64,000 nt of DNA from Asaia bogorensis (GCA_945889625.1 CAMDCE010000008.1:52453-116452), one strand, 5' to 3'. Counted from the stretch's first letter, positions 16,747 through 25,897 are shown. Made by a program: numbers and translations. The notes: generated by a model from the letters alone, not told the origin.

Positions 16747-18219
16747 TCACACGCCGTGCGGGTCGGCCACGAACGGCCACTGCGTCTTGTCGGCCTTGGT
16801 ATAGGGCAGCAGCGACCAGTCCGGCACCAGCGCGCCGGGGGCGGCGACATAGACCACTTCCGAGGCGATCGGCGCATAGGCGGCATGGAAATGCTGCATG
16901 GACTTCACCACCACGACCTTCTTGGTCGAGGGGTCGACGCCCAGCTTGGTGAAGCAGTCGAGGCTGTGGCACTGGCTGCGCTTGGAGTTGACGATCACCG
17001 TCACGCCCTCGATCTGCAGCGCCGCCGCATCGCCGATCGGGTTGGTGCCTTTGCGCTGGCCGCCGAACTGGATCGTGACGTTCTTCTCGAGCTTCAGCAC
17101 CTTGGCGCGGGCATCGATCGGCGGACCGGATTGCGGTCCGAGCTTGCCGCCCAGACGGATGTCGAGCTCGGCGCCCTCGCCGACCTCGAAGGCGAGCTTC
17201 ACCGCGCCGGGGTCCCACAGCATGGCGATGGCGGCGTCCTTGATCTTCTTGTCCAGAAGCTCCCGCAGGATGAAGGTCGAATCGGAGGCGGCCCCGCCGC
17301 CGGCATTGTCCGATACGTCGGCCAGCACCATGGGCTTGGGCAGGTTGTGCGAGGAGACGCGCGCCATCGCTGCCTCGAGCGTCACATAGGGCGGCTGCGT
17401 CGCGGCGCGCATGGCGAAGAATTCCTGGCCGAGTTCCTTGGCGAGCTTCTTGGCCTTCGGAAGGTCGTTGTCGGTGACGGCGATGACCTTGCTGCTCATC
17501 TCCCTGATGTCGGACCACGGGAAGCCGTGGGCGATGGACAGCGACAGCACGCCGTCCTTGCCTTCCATCGCCGACAGCTTGTCGACGAAGCCGCGCATCG
17601 GCTGGCGCGTGGTGTGGAAGATGCCGATCATGCGGCAGTCCCAGGCGGCCATCACCGGCCTGGTGCGGCCCTCGATGGCGCCTTCCATCACCGTGAACAG
17701 ATCGTCGGCGCGCTCCGACACGTCGACATGCGGATACTCCTTGAACAGCACCAGCACGGTGGCGTCGCGGAATGTGCCCTCGCCGATGTTGCAGTGGAGG
17801 TCGAGCTCGACGCCGACCGGCACGTCGGGGCCGACGACCTTGCGGACATGGGCCAGAAGATCGCTTTCGCAGTCGTCGTAGCCCTCGGCCACCATGGCGC
17901 CATGCATCGAGAGGAACACGCCATCGACGGGAAGGGCGGCCTTGAGGTCGGCCACGATCTCGCCGCGGAAGGCCTCGTAGACTTTCTTCACCGTCCTGCC
18001 GGCCGGCTGGGCGAAGGCACAGAGGCTTTCGACCGTCTGCCAGCCCTTGGCGTCGGCGCGCTGCTTCCACACCGCCAGGGGCGCGCCGAACATCGGGATG
18101 TTCTTGCCGTAGCTCGCCTTGCGGAAGAGGCAGGTCTCCTCGAAGAGCTGATGTCCGGTCGGGATGGAGGCGAAGGTGTTGGTCTCGGTGCCGAGGCAGG
18201 CGGTGAAGATTTTCTTCAT
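16747..18219 (-). CDS. M81 family metallopeptidase (MlrC-like)
   Basis: A 490-aa member of the MlrC/M81 family, whose founding member breaks down linearised microcystin; most homologues have unknown substrates. Seen are the N-terminal MKKIFTACLGTETNTFASIP, DGVFLSMHGAMVAEGYDDCE, the metal-site stretch VPVGVELDLHCNI and the C-terminal SKRSQCHSLDCFTKLGVDPS with VVVKSMQHFHAAYAPIAS. These match the two MlrC domains (N-terminal catalytic, C-terminal). The start at 18219 begins the conserved strand; 12 extra upstream codons have no support. Neighbouring LLM monooxygenase suggests shared catabolism of an amide or peptide-like compound, by inference only. Confidence 0.88.
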   Translation of the reverse strand: MKKIFTACLGTETNTFASIPTGHQLFEETCLFRKASYGKNIPMFGAPLAVWKQRADAKGWQTVESLCAFAQPAGRTVKKVYEAFRGEIVADLKAALPVDGVFLSMHGAMVAEGYDDCESDLLAHVRKVVGPDVPVGVELDLHCNIGEGTFRDATVLVLFKEYPHVDVSERADDLFTVMEGAIEGRTRPVMAAWDCRMIGIFHTTRQPMRGFVDKLSAMEGKDGVLSLSIAHGFPWSDIREMSSKVIAVTDNDLPKAKKLAKELGQEFFAMRAATQPPYVTLEAAMARVSSHNLPKPMVLADVSDNAGGGAASDSTFILRELLDKKIKDAAIAMLWDPGAVKLAFEVGEGAELDIRLGGKLGPQSGPPIDARAKVLKLEKNVTIQFGGQRKGTNPIGDAAALQIEGVTVIVNSKRSQCHSLDCFTKLGVDPSTKKVVVVKSMQHFHAAYAPIASEVVYVAAPGALVPDWSLLPYTKADKTQWPFVADPHGV

Positions 18220-18310
18220 GGCAGTGATCTTGGGCGACGCGCGTGAATGCCGCAACCACTCATGGCTGGGAGCGCGCCACTCCAGTGGCGCTCATGGATC
18301 ATGAGAAGAT

Positions 18311-18349
18311 GCGCCACTCGCGGCGGAGTAATCTCCGCCTTGGTGGCGC
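18311..18349. terminator. Two-tier hairpin between aidB and the M81 gene
   Basis: An outer stem GCGCCAC/GTGGCGC (18311-18317 with 18343-18349) encloses an inner stem GGCGGAG-TAAT-CTCCGCC (18322-18339). It begins 15 bases past the aidB stop on the minus strand and probably ends or protects that mRNA. There is no clear T-tract. A further imperfect hairpin lies just to its left at about 18272-18294. Confidence 0.5.
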
Positions 18350-18363
18350 GCTTCCAGCAAAGA

Positions 18364-19989
18364 CTAGGCGGCGAGAGCCCTGTCCATCAACGCCGACTCA
18401 GCCGATCCGAGATCGGCGGTGCCGAACTGGCCGAAGCGATTGGCACCGAGCCGTGTGTCGCCATAGAGAGCGGCGAAGTCCGACTTCGCCTCGACCAGCG
18501 CCGCCAGTGCCGCGATGCGGGCGAGGCCCTCGCAGAGGTAGCGGGCGCGTCGTTCGGCCTCACCGGACTTCAGGATCTTCTCCAGCACGAGCGCCAGCGG
18601 CCCGACATTGAAGCCTTGCGATGCGGTGCGGACCAGCCGGGACATCGTGTCCGTCGTGGCGTCGGCATGCCGTGCCGCGGCGCGCAGCACGTCGAGCGCC
18701 ATGACATTGCCCGAGCCCTCCCAGATCGCGTTGAGCGGCGCCTCGCGGTAGTAGCGCGCCAGCGGCAGGTCCTCGGTGTAGCCGTTGCCGCCCAGGCACT
18801 CGAGCGATTCGTAGACGACCTGCGGCGTGCTCTTGCACACCAGGAATTTTATCGCCGGCGTCAGCAGCCGGGCGTAGGCCGCCTCGCGCGGGTCGGACGC
18901 GGCGCGGTCGGTGGCGTGGGCCAGACGAAAGACCACGGCGACCTGGGCTTCGAGTTCGAGCGCCAGGTCGGCCGCGACGGCGCGCATCGCCGGCTGGTCC
19001 GAGAGCTTCTTCTGGAACACCGAGCGATGGCGGATGTGGTGCAGCGCCTGGCTGAGCGCAATGCGCATCTGGCCGGCCGATGCAATGGCGCAGTCGAGCC
19101 GCGTCAGGTTCACCATCTCGATGATCGTGCGCACGCCGGCACCCTCGGGCCCGACCCGCTCGGCCCAGGCGCCATGGAATTCGACCTCGGACGATGCGTT
19201 CGACTTGTTGCCCAGCTTGTCCTTCAGGCGCTGGAAGCGGATGGCGTTCTGGCTGCCGTCGGGCCGGTAGCGCGGCATCAGATAGCAGGTGAGGCCACCT
19301 GCCGCCTGCGCCAGCACGAGGAAGGCATCGCACATCGGTGCCGACATGAACCATTTATGGCCGCTGATCTCGACATGATCGCCGTCGGCTTTTGCCTGCG
19401 TGATGTTGGCGCGCACGTCGGTGCCGCCCTGGCGCTCGGTCATGCCCATGCCGAGGGTGGCACCGTTCTTCTCCCACCACGGTTTTGCCGCAGGGTCGTA
19501 GGTCCGCGTCTGGATCCTGGGCAACCATTTGGCCAGCAACGCGGGCTCCGAGCGCAGCGCGCCGATGCAGGCATGGGTCATGGTGATCGGGCAGAGATGG
19601 CCGCTCTCGGCCTGCGTCGCGAGATAGAGCCGCGCGGCACGCGTGGTCATCGGCCCCTGCTTGTCGCTGCCGTCATGTGCCGAGGCATGGATGCCCCAAC
19701 CGATGCTCTTTGCCATCATGGCGTGATAGGCGGGATGGAACTCGACGAAGTCGATGCGGTTTCCCCGCCCGTCCATGGTGTGCAGCTTGGGCGGGTTCTC
19801 GTTGGCGACGCGGCCCAGGTCGAGCGTTTCGGCCGAACCGTAGTCCTTGCCGCAGGCGGACAAGGCTTTGAGGTCGACGGCGTAGCGCGCCGCCGCATCC
19901 GCCAGTGGCCGGTCTGCGGCGAACAGATCGATATCGCCGAAAGCAGGCGACTGGTTGAACGAGGCGTCTTCGAGGAAACCGGAGGACAT
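18364..19989 (-). CDS. aidB: Acyl-CoA dehydrogenase family protein AidB
   Basis: A 541-aa AidB-type flavoprotein, induced in E. coli by alkylation and thought to protect DNA or destroy alkylating agents. Family features are the N-terminal FLEDASFNQSPAFGDIDLFA, the flavin-binding MGMTERQGGTDVRANITQA, GHKWFMSAPMCDAFLVLAQA, YVxECLGGNGY-like ESLECLGGNGYTEDLPLARY and NAIWEGSGNVMALDVLRA. The last is the AidB counterpart of the acyl-CoA dehydrogenase C-terminal motif. The length matches E. coli AidB (541 aa). It stands alone between two gaps, upstream of dodecin's stop by about 50 bp. Confidence 0.92.
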   Translation of the reverse strand: MSSGFLEDASFNQSPAFGDIDLFAADRPLADAAARYAVDLKALSACGKDYGSAETLDLGRVANENPPKLHTMDGRGNRIDFVEFHPAYHAMMAKSIGWGIHASAHDGSDKQGPMTTRAARLYLATQAESGHLCPITMTHACIGALRSEPALLAKWLPRIQTRTYDPAAKPWWEKNGATLGMGMTERQGGTDVRANITQAKADGDHVEISGHKWFMSAPMCDAFLVLAQAAGGLTCYLMPRYRPDGSQNAIRFQRLKDKLGNKSNASSEVEFHGAWAERVGPEGAGVRTIIEMVNLTRLDCAIASAGQMRIALSQALHHIRHRSVFQKKLSDQPAMRAVAADLALELEAQVAVVFRLAHATDRAASDPREAAYARLLTPAIKFLVCKSTPQVVYESLECLGGNGYTEDLPLARYYREAPLNAIWEGSGNVMALDVLRAAARHADATTDTMSRLVRTASQGFNVGPLALVLEKILKSGEAERRARYLCEGLARIAALAALVEAKSDFAALYGDTRLGANRFGQFGTADLGSAESALMDRALAA

Positions 19990-20041
19990 GCCGCGACTCT
20001 ATCTCATGCCGAGGCGGCCGCGCAGCCCGCGCCGGTCGCGA

Positions 20042-20257
20042 TCAGCCGCCGCCTTCGTACTTGAAGGAGAGCTTCACCTTGGTGCGATAGGCCGTGACCT
20101 TGCCCTTTTCAATGACGAGGTCCTGTTCGACGACCTCGGCGACGCGCAGGTCGCGCAACGATTTCGCCGCGCGCTGCACCGCAACGCTCGCCGCCTTTTC
20201 CCAGGATACGCTGCTGGTTCCGACCAACTCGACCACTTTGTAGACGCTATCCGCCAT
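20042..20257 (-). CDS. Dodecin (flavin-binding protein)
   Basis: A 71-aa dodecin, which forms a 12-mer that stores riboflavin/FMN. The sequence MADSVYKVVELVGTSSVSWE, then KAASVAVQRAAKSLRDLRVA and YRTKVKLSFKYE, covers the full family with the flavin-stacking Trp in SWEKA and the Gln of VAVQRA near it. The ATG at 20257 follows GGGAGGCTCAC; six residues of upstream frame are not needed. It could be co-transcribed with aidB (52-bp gap), a flavoprotein, which would be a sensible pairing. Confidence 0.93.
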   Translation of the reverse strand: MADSVYKVVELVGTSSVSWEKAASVAVQRAAKSLRDLRVAEVVEQDLVIEKGKVTAYRTKVKLSFKYEGGG

Positions 20258-20456
20258 GTGAGCCTCCCTGGACACGGTTGTTCCGTTCTGTCCGGTGCCG
20301 GGTCAGGGGGAGGCTCGGCAACGACTGCCTCGCGGGCCTTTTCCTTGTGGTACGGAAAAGCCTATCACACGCTCATTCGCGCAACACGCGTCCTTTCTGG
20401 GCGGTGCGGCGCCCGCGCTTCGGGCCTGCACCCCTCGGGCGCTACACGCCGCCGAT

Positions 20457-20476
20457 CGCTCCGCTTACGCGGAGCG
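20457..20476. terminator. Hairpin after the ABC importer operon
   Basis: A perfect 8-base stem CGCTCCGC-TTAC-GCGGAGCG lies immediately after the stop codon of the fused ATPase gene, on its downstream side. It has no T-run on the minus strand, so it may be a processing barrier more than an intrinsic terminator. The remaining bases to dodecin (20258-20456) hold no gene I can see. Confidence 0.45.
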
Positions 20477-20477
20477 A

Positions 20478-22109
20478 CTAGGCTGCGAACTTGCCGAATT
20501 CCCAGTTGCGGCCGGGGGCGGCGGCGAACAGCGCCTTGGTGTAGTCGTCCTTGGGGTCGCCGAACACCTGCTCGGCCGAGCCGTATTCGACGACGCGGCC
20601 CTTGCTCATCACGGCGACGTAATCGCAAATCTGCGCCGCCACGCGCAGATCATGGGTGATGAACAGCACGGCGAGATTCAATCGCTGGCGGATCTCGTCG
20701 AGCAGCTCCAGCACCTGCTTCTGCACCGACACGTCGAGCGCGGAGACTGCCTCGTCGGCGATCAGCAGCTCGGGCTCCATGGCGAGCGCTCGCGCGATGC
20801 AGATGCGCTGGCGCTGGCCGCCGGAGAACTGGTGCGGGTAGCGGTCGAGCGAATTCGGGTCGAGGCGCACGGTCTCCATCAGTTTTCTCGCCCGCACCAG
20901 GGCTTCGTCGCGCTTGAGGCCAAAATTCATCGGCCCCTCGATGATCGACTCGCCGATGGTGATGCGCGGGTTCATCGAGCGGTAGGGATCCTGGAAGACG
21001 ATCTGGACGCGGCGGCGATGCGGCCTGAGCTTGCCGGCCGACATGGTGGCGATCTCGGTGTCGCCGAGGAATACCTTGCCCTCGCTGGGGTCGATCAGGC
21101 GGGCAATGCAGCGTGCCACCGTCGATTTGCCCGAACCCGATTCGCCCACGATGCCGAGCGTCTCGCCGCGGCGGATGTCGAGATCGACGTCGATCGCGGC
21201 CTTCACGACCCGCGCCTTCTGGAAGAACGACCTGCCGCTGTAGGTCTTGCCGAGCTTTTCCGTGCGCAGCACGGTCACGCCCTCGAGCCGCACGCCGCGA
21301 TGCACGGGATGGATCGACGGCACCGAGGAGATCAGCATCTTGGTGTAGGGATGCGTGGGCCGCGACAGGATCTGCTCGGTCGGACCCATCTCGACCAGCT
21401 CACCCCAGCGCAGCACGGCCACCCGATGGGCGATCTCGGCGACGACGCCGAAATCGTGGGTGATGAACAGCACGCCGGTGCCCTGGCCTTCCTGCAGTTC
21501 GGCGATCAGCTTCAGGATCTCGGCCTGCGTGGTGACGTCGAGCGCGGTGGTCGGTTCATCGGCGATCAGCAGCACCGGATCGAGCACCAGCGCCATCGCG
21601 ATCATGATGCGCTGGCGCTGGCCGCCCGAGAGCTGATGCGGATAGGAGGCGTAGATGCGCTCCGGCTCCGGCAGCTTCACGCGGTCGAGGATGGCAATGA
21701 TCTTGGCCTTGCGCGCCACCGCATCGAGCTTGGTGTGGGTCTCCAGCACCTCGTCGATCTGCTGGCCGCAGGTCATGACCGGATTCAGCGCCGTCATCGG
21801 CTCCTGGAAGATCATCGACATGCGCGTGCAGCGCAGTTCCCGCAGCCGCGATTCACCGGCGGCCAGGATGTTCTCGCCCTCGAGCAGGATCTCGCCCGAG
21901 GTCGGCTTCAGCGCCTTGGCGAGCAGCCCCATGACGGTGAAGGCGATCACCGACTTGCCCGAGCCCGACTCGCCCACCAGGCAGACGATCTCGCCGGGAT
22001 TGACAGTGAAGCTCACCTTTTCGACGGCGTAGGCGCGGTCGGCGCCGGCAGGCAACGAGACGCTGAGGTTGCGGACTTCGAGAACGGGCTTGACGGCAGT
22101 GGTGCTCAC
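20478..22109 (-). CDS. Peptide-type ABC transporter ATPase, two fused ABC domains (DppD-DppF fusion)
   Basis: A 543-aa protein with two complete ATP-binding cassettes. Domain 1 (about 1-260) has Walker A GESGSGKS, signature LSGGQRQR and VLLIADEPTTALDV. Domain 2 (about 275-543) has Walker A GESGSGKS, signature FSGGQRQR and LLIADEAVSALDV. Each ends with the HPYTKMLI/DDYTKALF oligopeptide-ABC tail. It energises the dipeptide/oligopeptide-type permeases encoded upstream. The start is GTG at 22109. It lies in the loop of a strong hairpin (22091-22128), and no good Shine-Dalgarno is free, so translation initiation may be limited. Operon: SBP genes, dppB-like, dppC-like, then this gene. Confidence 0.92.
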   Translation of the reverse strand: MSTTAVKPVLEVRNLSVSLPAGADRAYAVEKVSFTVNPGEIVCLVGESGSGKSVIAFTVMGLLAKALKPTSGEILLEGENILAAGESRLRELRCTRMSMIFQEPMTALNPVMTCGQQIDEVLETHTKLDAVARKAKIIAILDRVKLPEPERIYASYPHQLSGGQRQRIMIAMALVLDPVLLIADEPTTALDVTTQAEILKLIAELQEGQGTGVLFITHDFGVVAEIAHRVAVLRWGELVEMGPTEQILSRPTHPYTKMLISSVPSIHPVHRGVRLEGVTVLRTEKLGKTYSGRSFFQKARVVKAAIDVDLDIRRGETLGIVGESGSGKSTVARCIARLIDPSEGKVFLGDTEIATMSAGKLRPHRRRVQIVFQDPYRSMNPRITIGESIIEGPMNFGLKRDEALVRARKLMETVRLDPNSLDRYPHQFSGGQRQRICIARALAMEPELLIADEAVSALDVSVQKQVLELLDEIRQRLNLAVLFITHDLRVAAQICDYVAVMSKGRVVEYGSAEQVFGDPKDDYTKALFAAAPGRNWEFGKFAA

Positions 22110-22277
22110 AAGAGCACCACTGCCGTCATCCCGACCGGAGCCGAGCGAAGCGAGGCGGAGCGGAGAGATCCTTTTTCAATCACGTAGACCTCGAACATGG
22201 AGAGGAGACCCTTCGGCTCGCTGCGATCGCTCAGGGTGAGCAAGAAGGTTTGACCTGCGGTCAAACCTTCTTGCTCA
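22091..22277. repeat. Palindromic element between permease and ATPase genes, with ends mirroring both genes
   Basis: The 151-bp gap contains an insert whose two ends are inverted copies of the flanking coding sequence. On the left, 22091-22107 (5' end of the ATPase gene) pairs perfectly with 22112-22128. On the right, 22237-22255 pairs perfectly with 22259-22277 (last codons and stop of the permease gene). Inside are REP-like words (GTCATCCCGACC, GCGAAGCGAGG, CCCTTCGGCTCG). It could act as two hairpins in the polycistronic mRNA. No reading frame of note is inside. Confidence 0.75.
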
Positions 22278-23199
22278 TCTTGGGGTCGAGCGTGTCGCGC
22301 AGGCCGTCGCCCATGATGTTGATCGCCAGCACCGTCAAGGCAAGGAAAATGCCAGGAAAGAAGATATTGTGCGGGAACACGCGGAACAGCGTTCGGCCCT
22401 CGGCCATGATGTTGCCCCAGCTCGGGATCTCCGGCGGGATGCCGAGGCCGAGGAACGACAGGATCGCCTCGACGATGATCGCGGCTGCGGCGATGAAGGT
22501 GCCCTGCACGATCAGCGGCGCCACGGTATTGGGCAGGATATGGCGGAACATCAGGGTCCAGGTCGGCGTGCCGACCGAGATGGCGCCCTCGACATAGGGC
22601 TCCTCGCGCACCGTCAGAACGACCGAGCGGACCAGCCGCACGACGCGCGGCACGTCGGGCACGACGATGGCGAAGATCACGGTGATCAGACCGGCGCGCC
22701 AGATCGAGATCAGCGCGATGGCGAGCAATATGGCCGGTATGGCCATCAGCCCGTCCATGATGCGCATGATGATGCCGTCGGCCCAGCGCACATATCCCGA
22801 CACCAGGCCGATCACGACACCGATCGCCAAGGCGCAAAGGGCGACGGAGACGCCGATCACCAGCGACACGCGCGTGCCGTAGATGACGCGGCTGTAGACG
22901 TCGCGTCCCAGGCTGTCGGTGCCCATCAGCACGGTCCGCTTCAAGGTCTTGCCGTCATCCAGCTTGAAGGTGATCTCGGTGCCGGGTTTCTTGTTGCGCG
23001 CCGCCGGATCGATGCGCGTGGGATCCACCGTGCCCAGCACCGGCGCCAGGATGGCGATGGCCAGCATGATCAGCAGGATGACGCCGCCCAGGATCACGCT
23101 GGGATTGCGGACGGCCAGCGTCCACAGGCTCTTGCGCCCGGCCGAGGCCGACGCAATCGCGGCGGAGTCGATGACTTCTTCGGGGGTTATCGCGCTCAA
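22261..23199 (-). CDS. Peptide-type ABC transporter permease, DppC-like
   Basis: A 312-aa inner-membrane permease. It has an N-terminal OppC_N segment (NPSVILGGVILLIMLAIAIL) and the binding-protein-dependent transport domain with the EAA loop: VREEPYVEGAISVGTPTWTL then RHILPNTVAPLIVQGTFIAA, and EAILSFLGLGIPPEIPSWGN near the end. Start TTG at 23199 overlaps the dppB-like stop by four bases (TTGA). No nearer ATG is available before the first membrane helix, so the rare start is likely real. Its stop codon forms part of a 19-bp hairpin with the following element. Confidence 0.9.
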   Translation of the reverse strand: MSAITPEEVIDSAAIASASAGRKSLWTLAVRNPSVILGGVILLIMLAIAILAPVLGTVDPTRIDPAARNKKPGTEITFKLDDGKTLKRTVLMGTDSLGRDVYSRVIYGTRVSLVIGVSVALCALAIGVVIGLVSGYVRWADGIIMRIMDGLMAIPAILLAIALISIWRAGLITVIFAIVVPDVPRVVRLVRSVVLTVREEPYVEGAISVGTPTWTLMFRHILPNTVAPLIVQGTFIAAAAIIVEAILSFLGLGIPPEIPSWGNIMAEGRTLFRVFPHNIFFPGIFLALTVLAINIMGDGLRDTLDPKMSKKV

Positions 23200-24137
23200 T
23201 AGCGGATCCTCGGATCAAAGAAGGTGTAGCTGATGTCGATCAGCAGGTTGATCAGCACGTAGACCACGGAAAACAGCAGGATCACGGCCTGGATGGTCGG
23301 GAAGTCGCGGCTCAGCACCGCCTCGACGGTGAGGCGGCCGAGCCCTGGCAGGCCGTAGACGCTTTCCGTCACCACGGCGCCGCCGATCAGCCCGGCAATG
23401 CCGAGGCCGATCACGGTCAGAATCGGCACGGCAGCGTTACGCAACGCGTGGCGCATCAGCACGACCCGGTTGGAAAGCCCCTTGGCGCGGGCGGTGCGGA
23501 TGTAATCCTCGTTCAGCACTTCGAGCACGCTGGCGCGGGTCATGCGCGCGATCAGCGCAATAAAGACCACGGCGAGCGTCACGCTGGGCAGAACCATCCG
23601 TTCGAGGAAGCCCCAGAAGTCGACGCCGATCCGGATATAGCCCTGCACCGGCAGCACACCGAGTTCGATGGCGAAGACGTAGATCAGGACATAGCCGATG
23701 ACGAACACCGGTACCGAGAAGCCCAGCACCGAAAAGCCCATGACGAACCGGTCGAGCACCGAACCCTGCCGGTAGGCAGCCAGGACACCAAGCGGAACGG
23801 CGACCGAAATGGCGATGGCCAGGGTGCAGACGGCCAGCGCCAGCGTCGGCTCGACGCGCTGGGCGATCAGTTCGGCAACGGTCTTCTTGAAGAAGAAGCT
23901 CTCGCCGAAATTGCCCTGCAGCACATTGCCGATCCAGATCGCGAACTGGGTCCAGATTGGTTCGTTGAGCCCGAGCTTTTCGCGGATGTCGTCGATTTGA
24001 TCGGACGTGGCGTTGTCGCCGGCGATCACCGCCGCCGGATCGCCCGGGGTCAGTCGCAGCATGAGGAAGACAAAGACCGCCACCACCGAGAGCACGGGGA
24101 TGATGGCAATGAGGCGGCGGGCGATGAAATCGAGCAT
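23196..24137 (-). CDS. Peptide-type ABC transporter permease, DppB-like
   Basis: A 313-aa inner-membrane permease that begins MLDFIARRLIAIIPVLSVVA, followed by the OppB/DppB signature FVFLMLRLTPGDPAAVIAGD. Later come RVEPTLALAVCTLAIAISVA, the EAA loop YIRTARAKGLSNRVVLMRHA with LRNAAVPILTVIGLGIAGLI, and GGAVVTESVYGLPGLGRLTV. The ATG at 24137 begins the first helix; a longer frame to 24200 is unsupported. It lies 108 bp downstream of the first binding-protein gene and overlaps the DppC-like gene. Confidence 0.92.
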   Translation of the reverse strand: MLDFIARRLIAIIPVLSVVAVFVFLMLRLTPGDPAAVIAGDNATSDQIDDIREKLGLNEPIWTQFAIWIGNVLQGNFGESFFFKKTVAELIAQRVEPTLALAVCTLAIAISVAVPLGVLAAYRQGSVLDRFVMGFSVLGFSVPVFVIGYVLIYVFAIELGVLPVQGYIRIGVDFWGFLERMVLPSVTLAVVFIALIARMTRASVLEVLNEDYIRTARAKGLSNRVVLMRHALRNAAVPILTVIGLGIAGLIGGAVVTESVYGLPGLGRLTVEAVLSRDFPTIQAVILLFSVVYVLINLLIDISYTFFDPRIRY

Positions 24138-24197
24138 TTGCCTCTCAGATCTCGCGGTTGCTTTCCCCCTCCGGCCCCTCATCGAAGTAGTGGGGGC

Positions 24198-24225
24198 CAC
24201 CTCCCCCGTCAGACGGGGGAGGCAG
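24198..24225. repeat. CCTCCCCC/GGGGGAGG hairpin repeat
   Basis: The gap between the binding-protein and DppB-like genes holds CCTCCCCCGTC-A-GACGGGGGAGG, a perfect dyad at about 24201-24223 surrounded by GGGGGCCA and GGTGGGGG. The same word pair, CCTCCCC and GGGGAGG, recurs at 31553-31574 and 56953-56973. Between a receptor gene and its permeases such a stem could lower downstream expression. Confidence 0.6.
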
Positions 24226-24245
24226 GGTGGGGGAAGGCCTCAGCG

Positions 24246-25823
24246 CTACTTCTTCTCGATGTTCCACATCACCGGCACCGGTGCCTTCAGCCAGCCGGTG
24301 ACATTGGAGCGGCGGGCGCCCGGGCCGTACCACTGGCCGATCCAGCCGAACTGCGCCGTCTCCAGCGCGCGGTTCTGCACGGCGACGGCGAGTGCCTTGG
24401 CCTTGGCCGGGTCGGTTTCCCGGGAGTAGGCGTCGCGCAGCTTCTCCATCTCCGGGTCGTTCGGCCAGCCGAACCAGGCCTTGTCGCCGTTGGCGGGGAA
24501 GTAGGCGTTGGAGATCGGGTTCAGCGCATCGGCCGACACCGAGTAGGTGTGGAAGACGTTCCAGCCGCCGGCACTTGGCGCATCCTTCTTGGTGCGGCGG
24601 GTGACCAGCGTCTGCCAGTCCATCGACTGCATGTCGACCTTGAAGCCGCCCTGCTCGAGCAGCGACTTGGTGACCGGCGCGGTATTGGTCAGGATCGGCA
24701 GCGTCGTCGACTGCATCAGCACGACCGGCGTGCCGTCGTAGCCCGCTTCCTTGAGCAGCGCCTTGGACTTCTCGAAGTCGGGCTTGATCAACAGGCCCTT
24801 GGTGTCCTCCGCGGCGTTGGGTGTGCCGCAGATGAAGGCGGCGGCGCACACCTTGTAGTAGGCCGGATCGCCGACCGTGGCCTTGAGGTAGTCTTCCTGG
24901 CGCATCGAGTAGAGCGCGGCCAGCCGCACCTTGGGATTGTCGAACGGCTTCTGCAGGTGGTTGAAGCGGATGACGAAGACGTGGCCGAGCGGGTTCCAGT
25001 CGTCGAGGACGACGTTCTTGTCCTTCTTCAGCACCGGCAGGAGGTCGTGCGGCGGCGCCTCGACGATGTCGATTTCGCCCGTGATGAGAGCATTCACCTG
25101 CTGCTGCGGGTCGGGCATCTCGATGATCTCGACGCGGTCGACCTTGGCCACCTTGCCGCCCGCGAGGCCCGAGGGCGGCTCGTTGCGTGGCTTGTACTTG
25201 GGGTTCTTGATGTAGACGTGCTTCTCGCCGGGCTTGGATTCGGCCGCGACATAGATGAACGGGCCCGAGCCGACATACTTGTCGAACTGCTTCATGGCGT
25301 CGGTCTCGGCGATCGCCTTGGGCATCATGAACGGCACGTTCGACGACGGCTTGCCGAGCGTGTCGAGCACCAGGCCGTAGGGTTCCTTGAGGATGATCTG
25401 GAAGGTCTTGGCGTCGACCGCCTTCATCTCCTTGACGAAGTCCATGAGCTTGATGCCCATGGCGTCGCGCTTGCCCCAGCGGGCGAGCGAGGCGATGCAG
25501 TCCTCCGAGGTCACCGGCTTGCCGTCGTGCCACTCCAGCCCATCGCGCAGCGTGATGGTCCAGGTCAGCTTGTCGGCCGAGACCTCGTACCTCTCCGCCA
25601 TCTGCGGCTTGACCGCGAACTTCTCGTCGGCCGCGAACAGCGTGTCGTAGATCAGGTAGCCGTGGTTACGCGTGACATAGGCCGTGGTCCACACCGGATC
25701 CAGGATCGTCAGGTTGCCGTGCTGCACGAATTTCAGGGTCTTGCCCTGAGCCAGCGCCGGTCCGGCTGTCGCCAGGACCGCGCCTGCGGCAATCGCCGCC
25801 AAAGTGCGACGCATCATTGTCAT
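24246..25823 (-). CDS. ABC transporter substrate-binding protein, family 5 (copy A)
   Basis: A 525-aa periplasmic receptor of the SBP_bac_5 (DppA/OppA) family. The signal peptide is MTMMRRTLAAIAAGAVLATA with cleavage near GPALAQG. Family core: LKFVQHGNLTILDPVWTTAY, KPQMAERYEVSADKLTWTIT, DGLEWHDGKPVTSEDCIASL. I use ATG 25823 instead of a TTG one codon earlier because GGGGG sits at a suitable distance. It is a close paralogue of the next gene upstream, sharing long blocks such as GGWxxFxT and KVDMQSMDWQTLV. Ligand is probably a peptide or small amine-type compound. Confidence 0.93.
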   Translation of the reverse strand: MTMMRRTLAAIAAGAVLATAGPALAQGKTLKFVQHGNLTILDPVWTTAYVTRNHGYLIYDTLFAADEKFAVKPQMAERYEVSADKLTWTITLRDGLEWHDGKPVTSEDCIASLARWGKRDAMGIKLMDFVKEMKAVDAKTFQIILKEPYGLVLDTLGKPSSNVPFMMPKAIAETDAMKQFDKYVGSGPFIYVAAESKPGEKHVYIKNPKYKPRNEPPSGLAGGKVAKVDRVEIIEMPDPQQQVNALITGEIDIVEAPPHDLLPVLKKDKNVVLDDWNPLGHVFVIRFNHLQKPFDNPKVRLAALYSMRQEDYLKATVGDPAYYKVCAAAFICGTPNAAEDTKGLLIKPDFEKSKALLKEAGYDGTPVVLMQSTTLPILTNTAPVTKSLLEQGGFKVDMQSMDWQTLVTRRTKKDAPSAGGWNVFHTYSVSADALNPISNAYFPANGDKAWFGWPNDPEMEKLRDAYSRETDPAKAKALAVAVQNRALETAQFGWIGQWYGPGARRSNVTGWLKAPVPVMWNIEKK

Positions 25824-25897
25824 CAATACCCCCTCTGCTTTGTCTTGATCGATGGATTCGGCCTGGTCTCAGGCCGAATCCCCCTCCCGAACTCGCT

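Noticed and set aside
15698..18259. 853-aa minus-strand frame that looks like a fusion ending in the LLM protein
   Set aside because: Its first 508 residues are an out-of-frame reading of the M81 gene; the LLM protein has its own ATG at 16735.
22111..22258. Insertion sequence between the ABC genes
   Set aside because: Only 148 bp, with no transposase frame and no target-site duplication.
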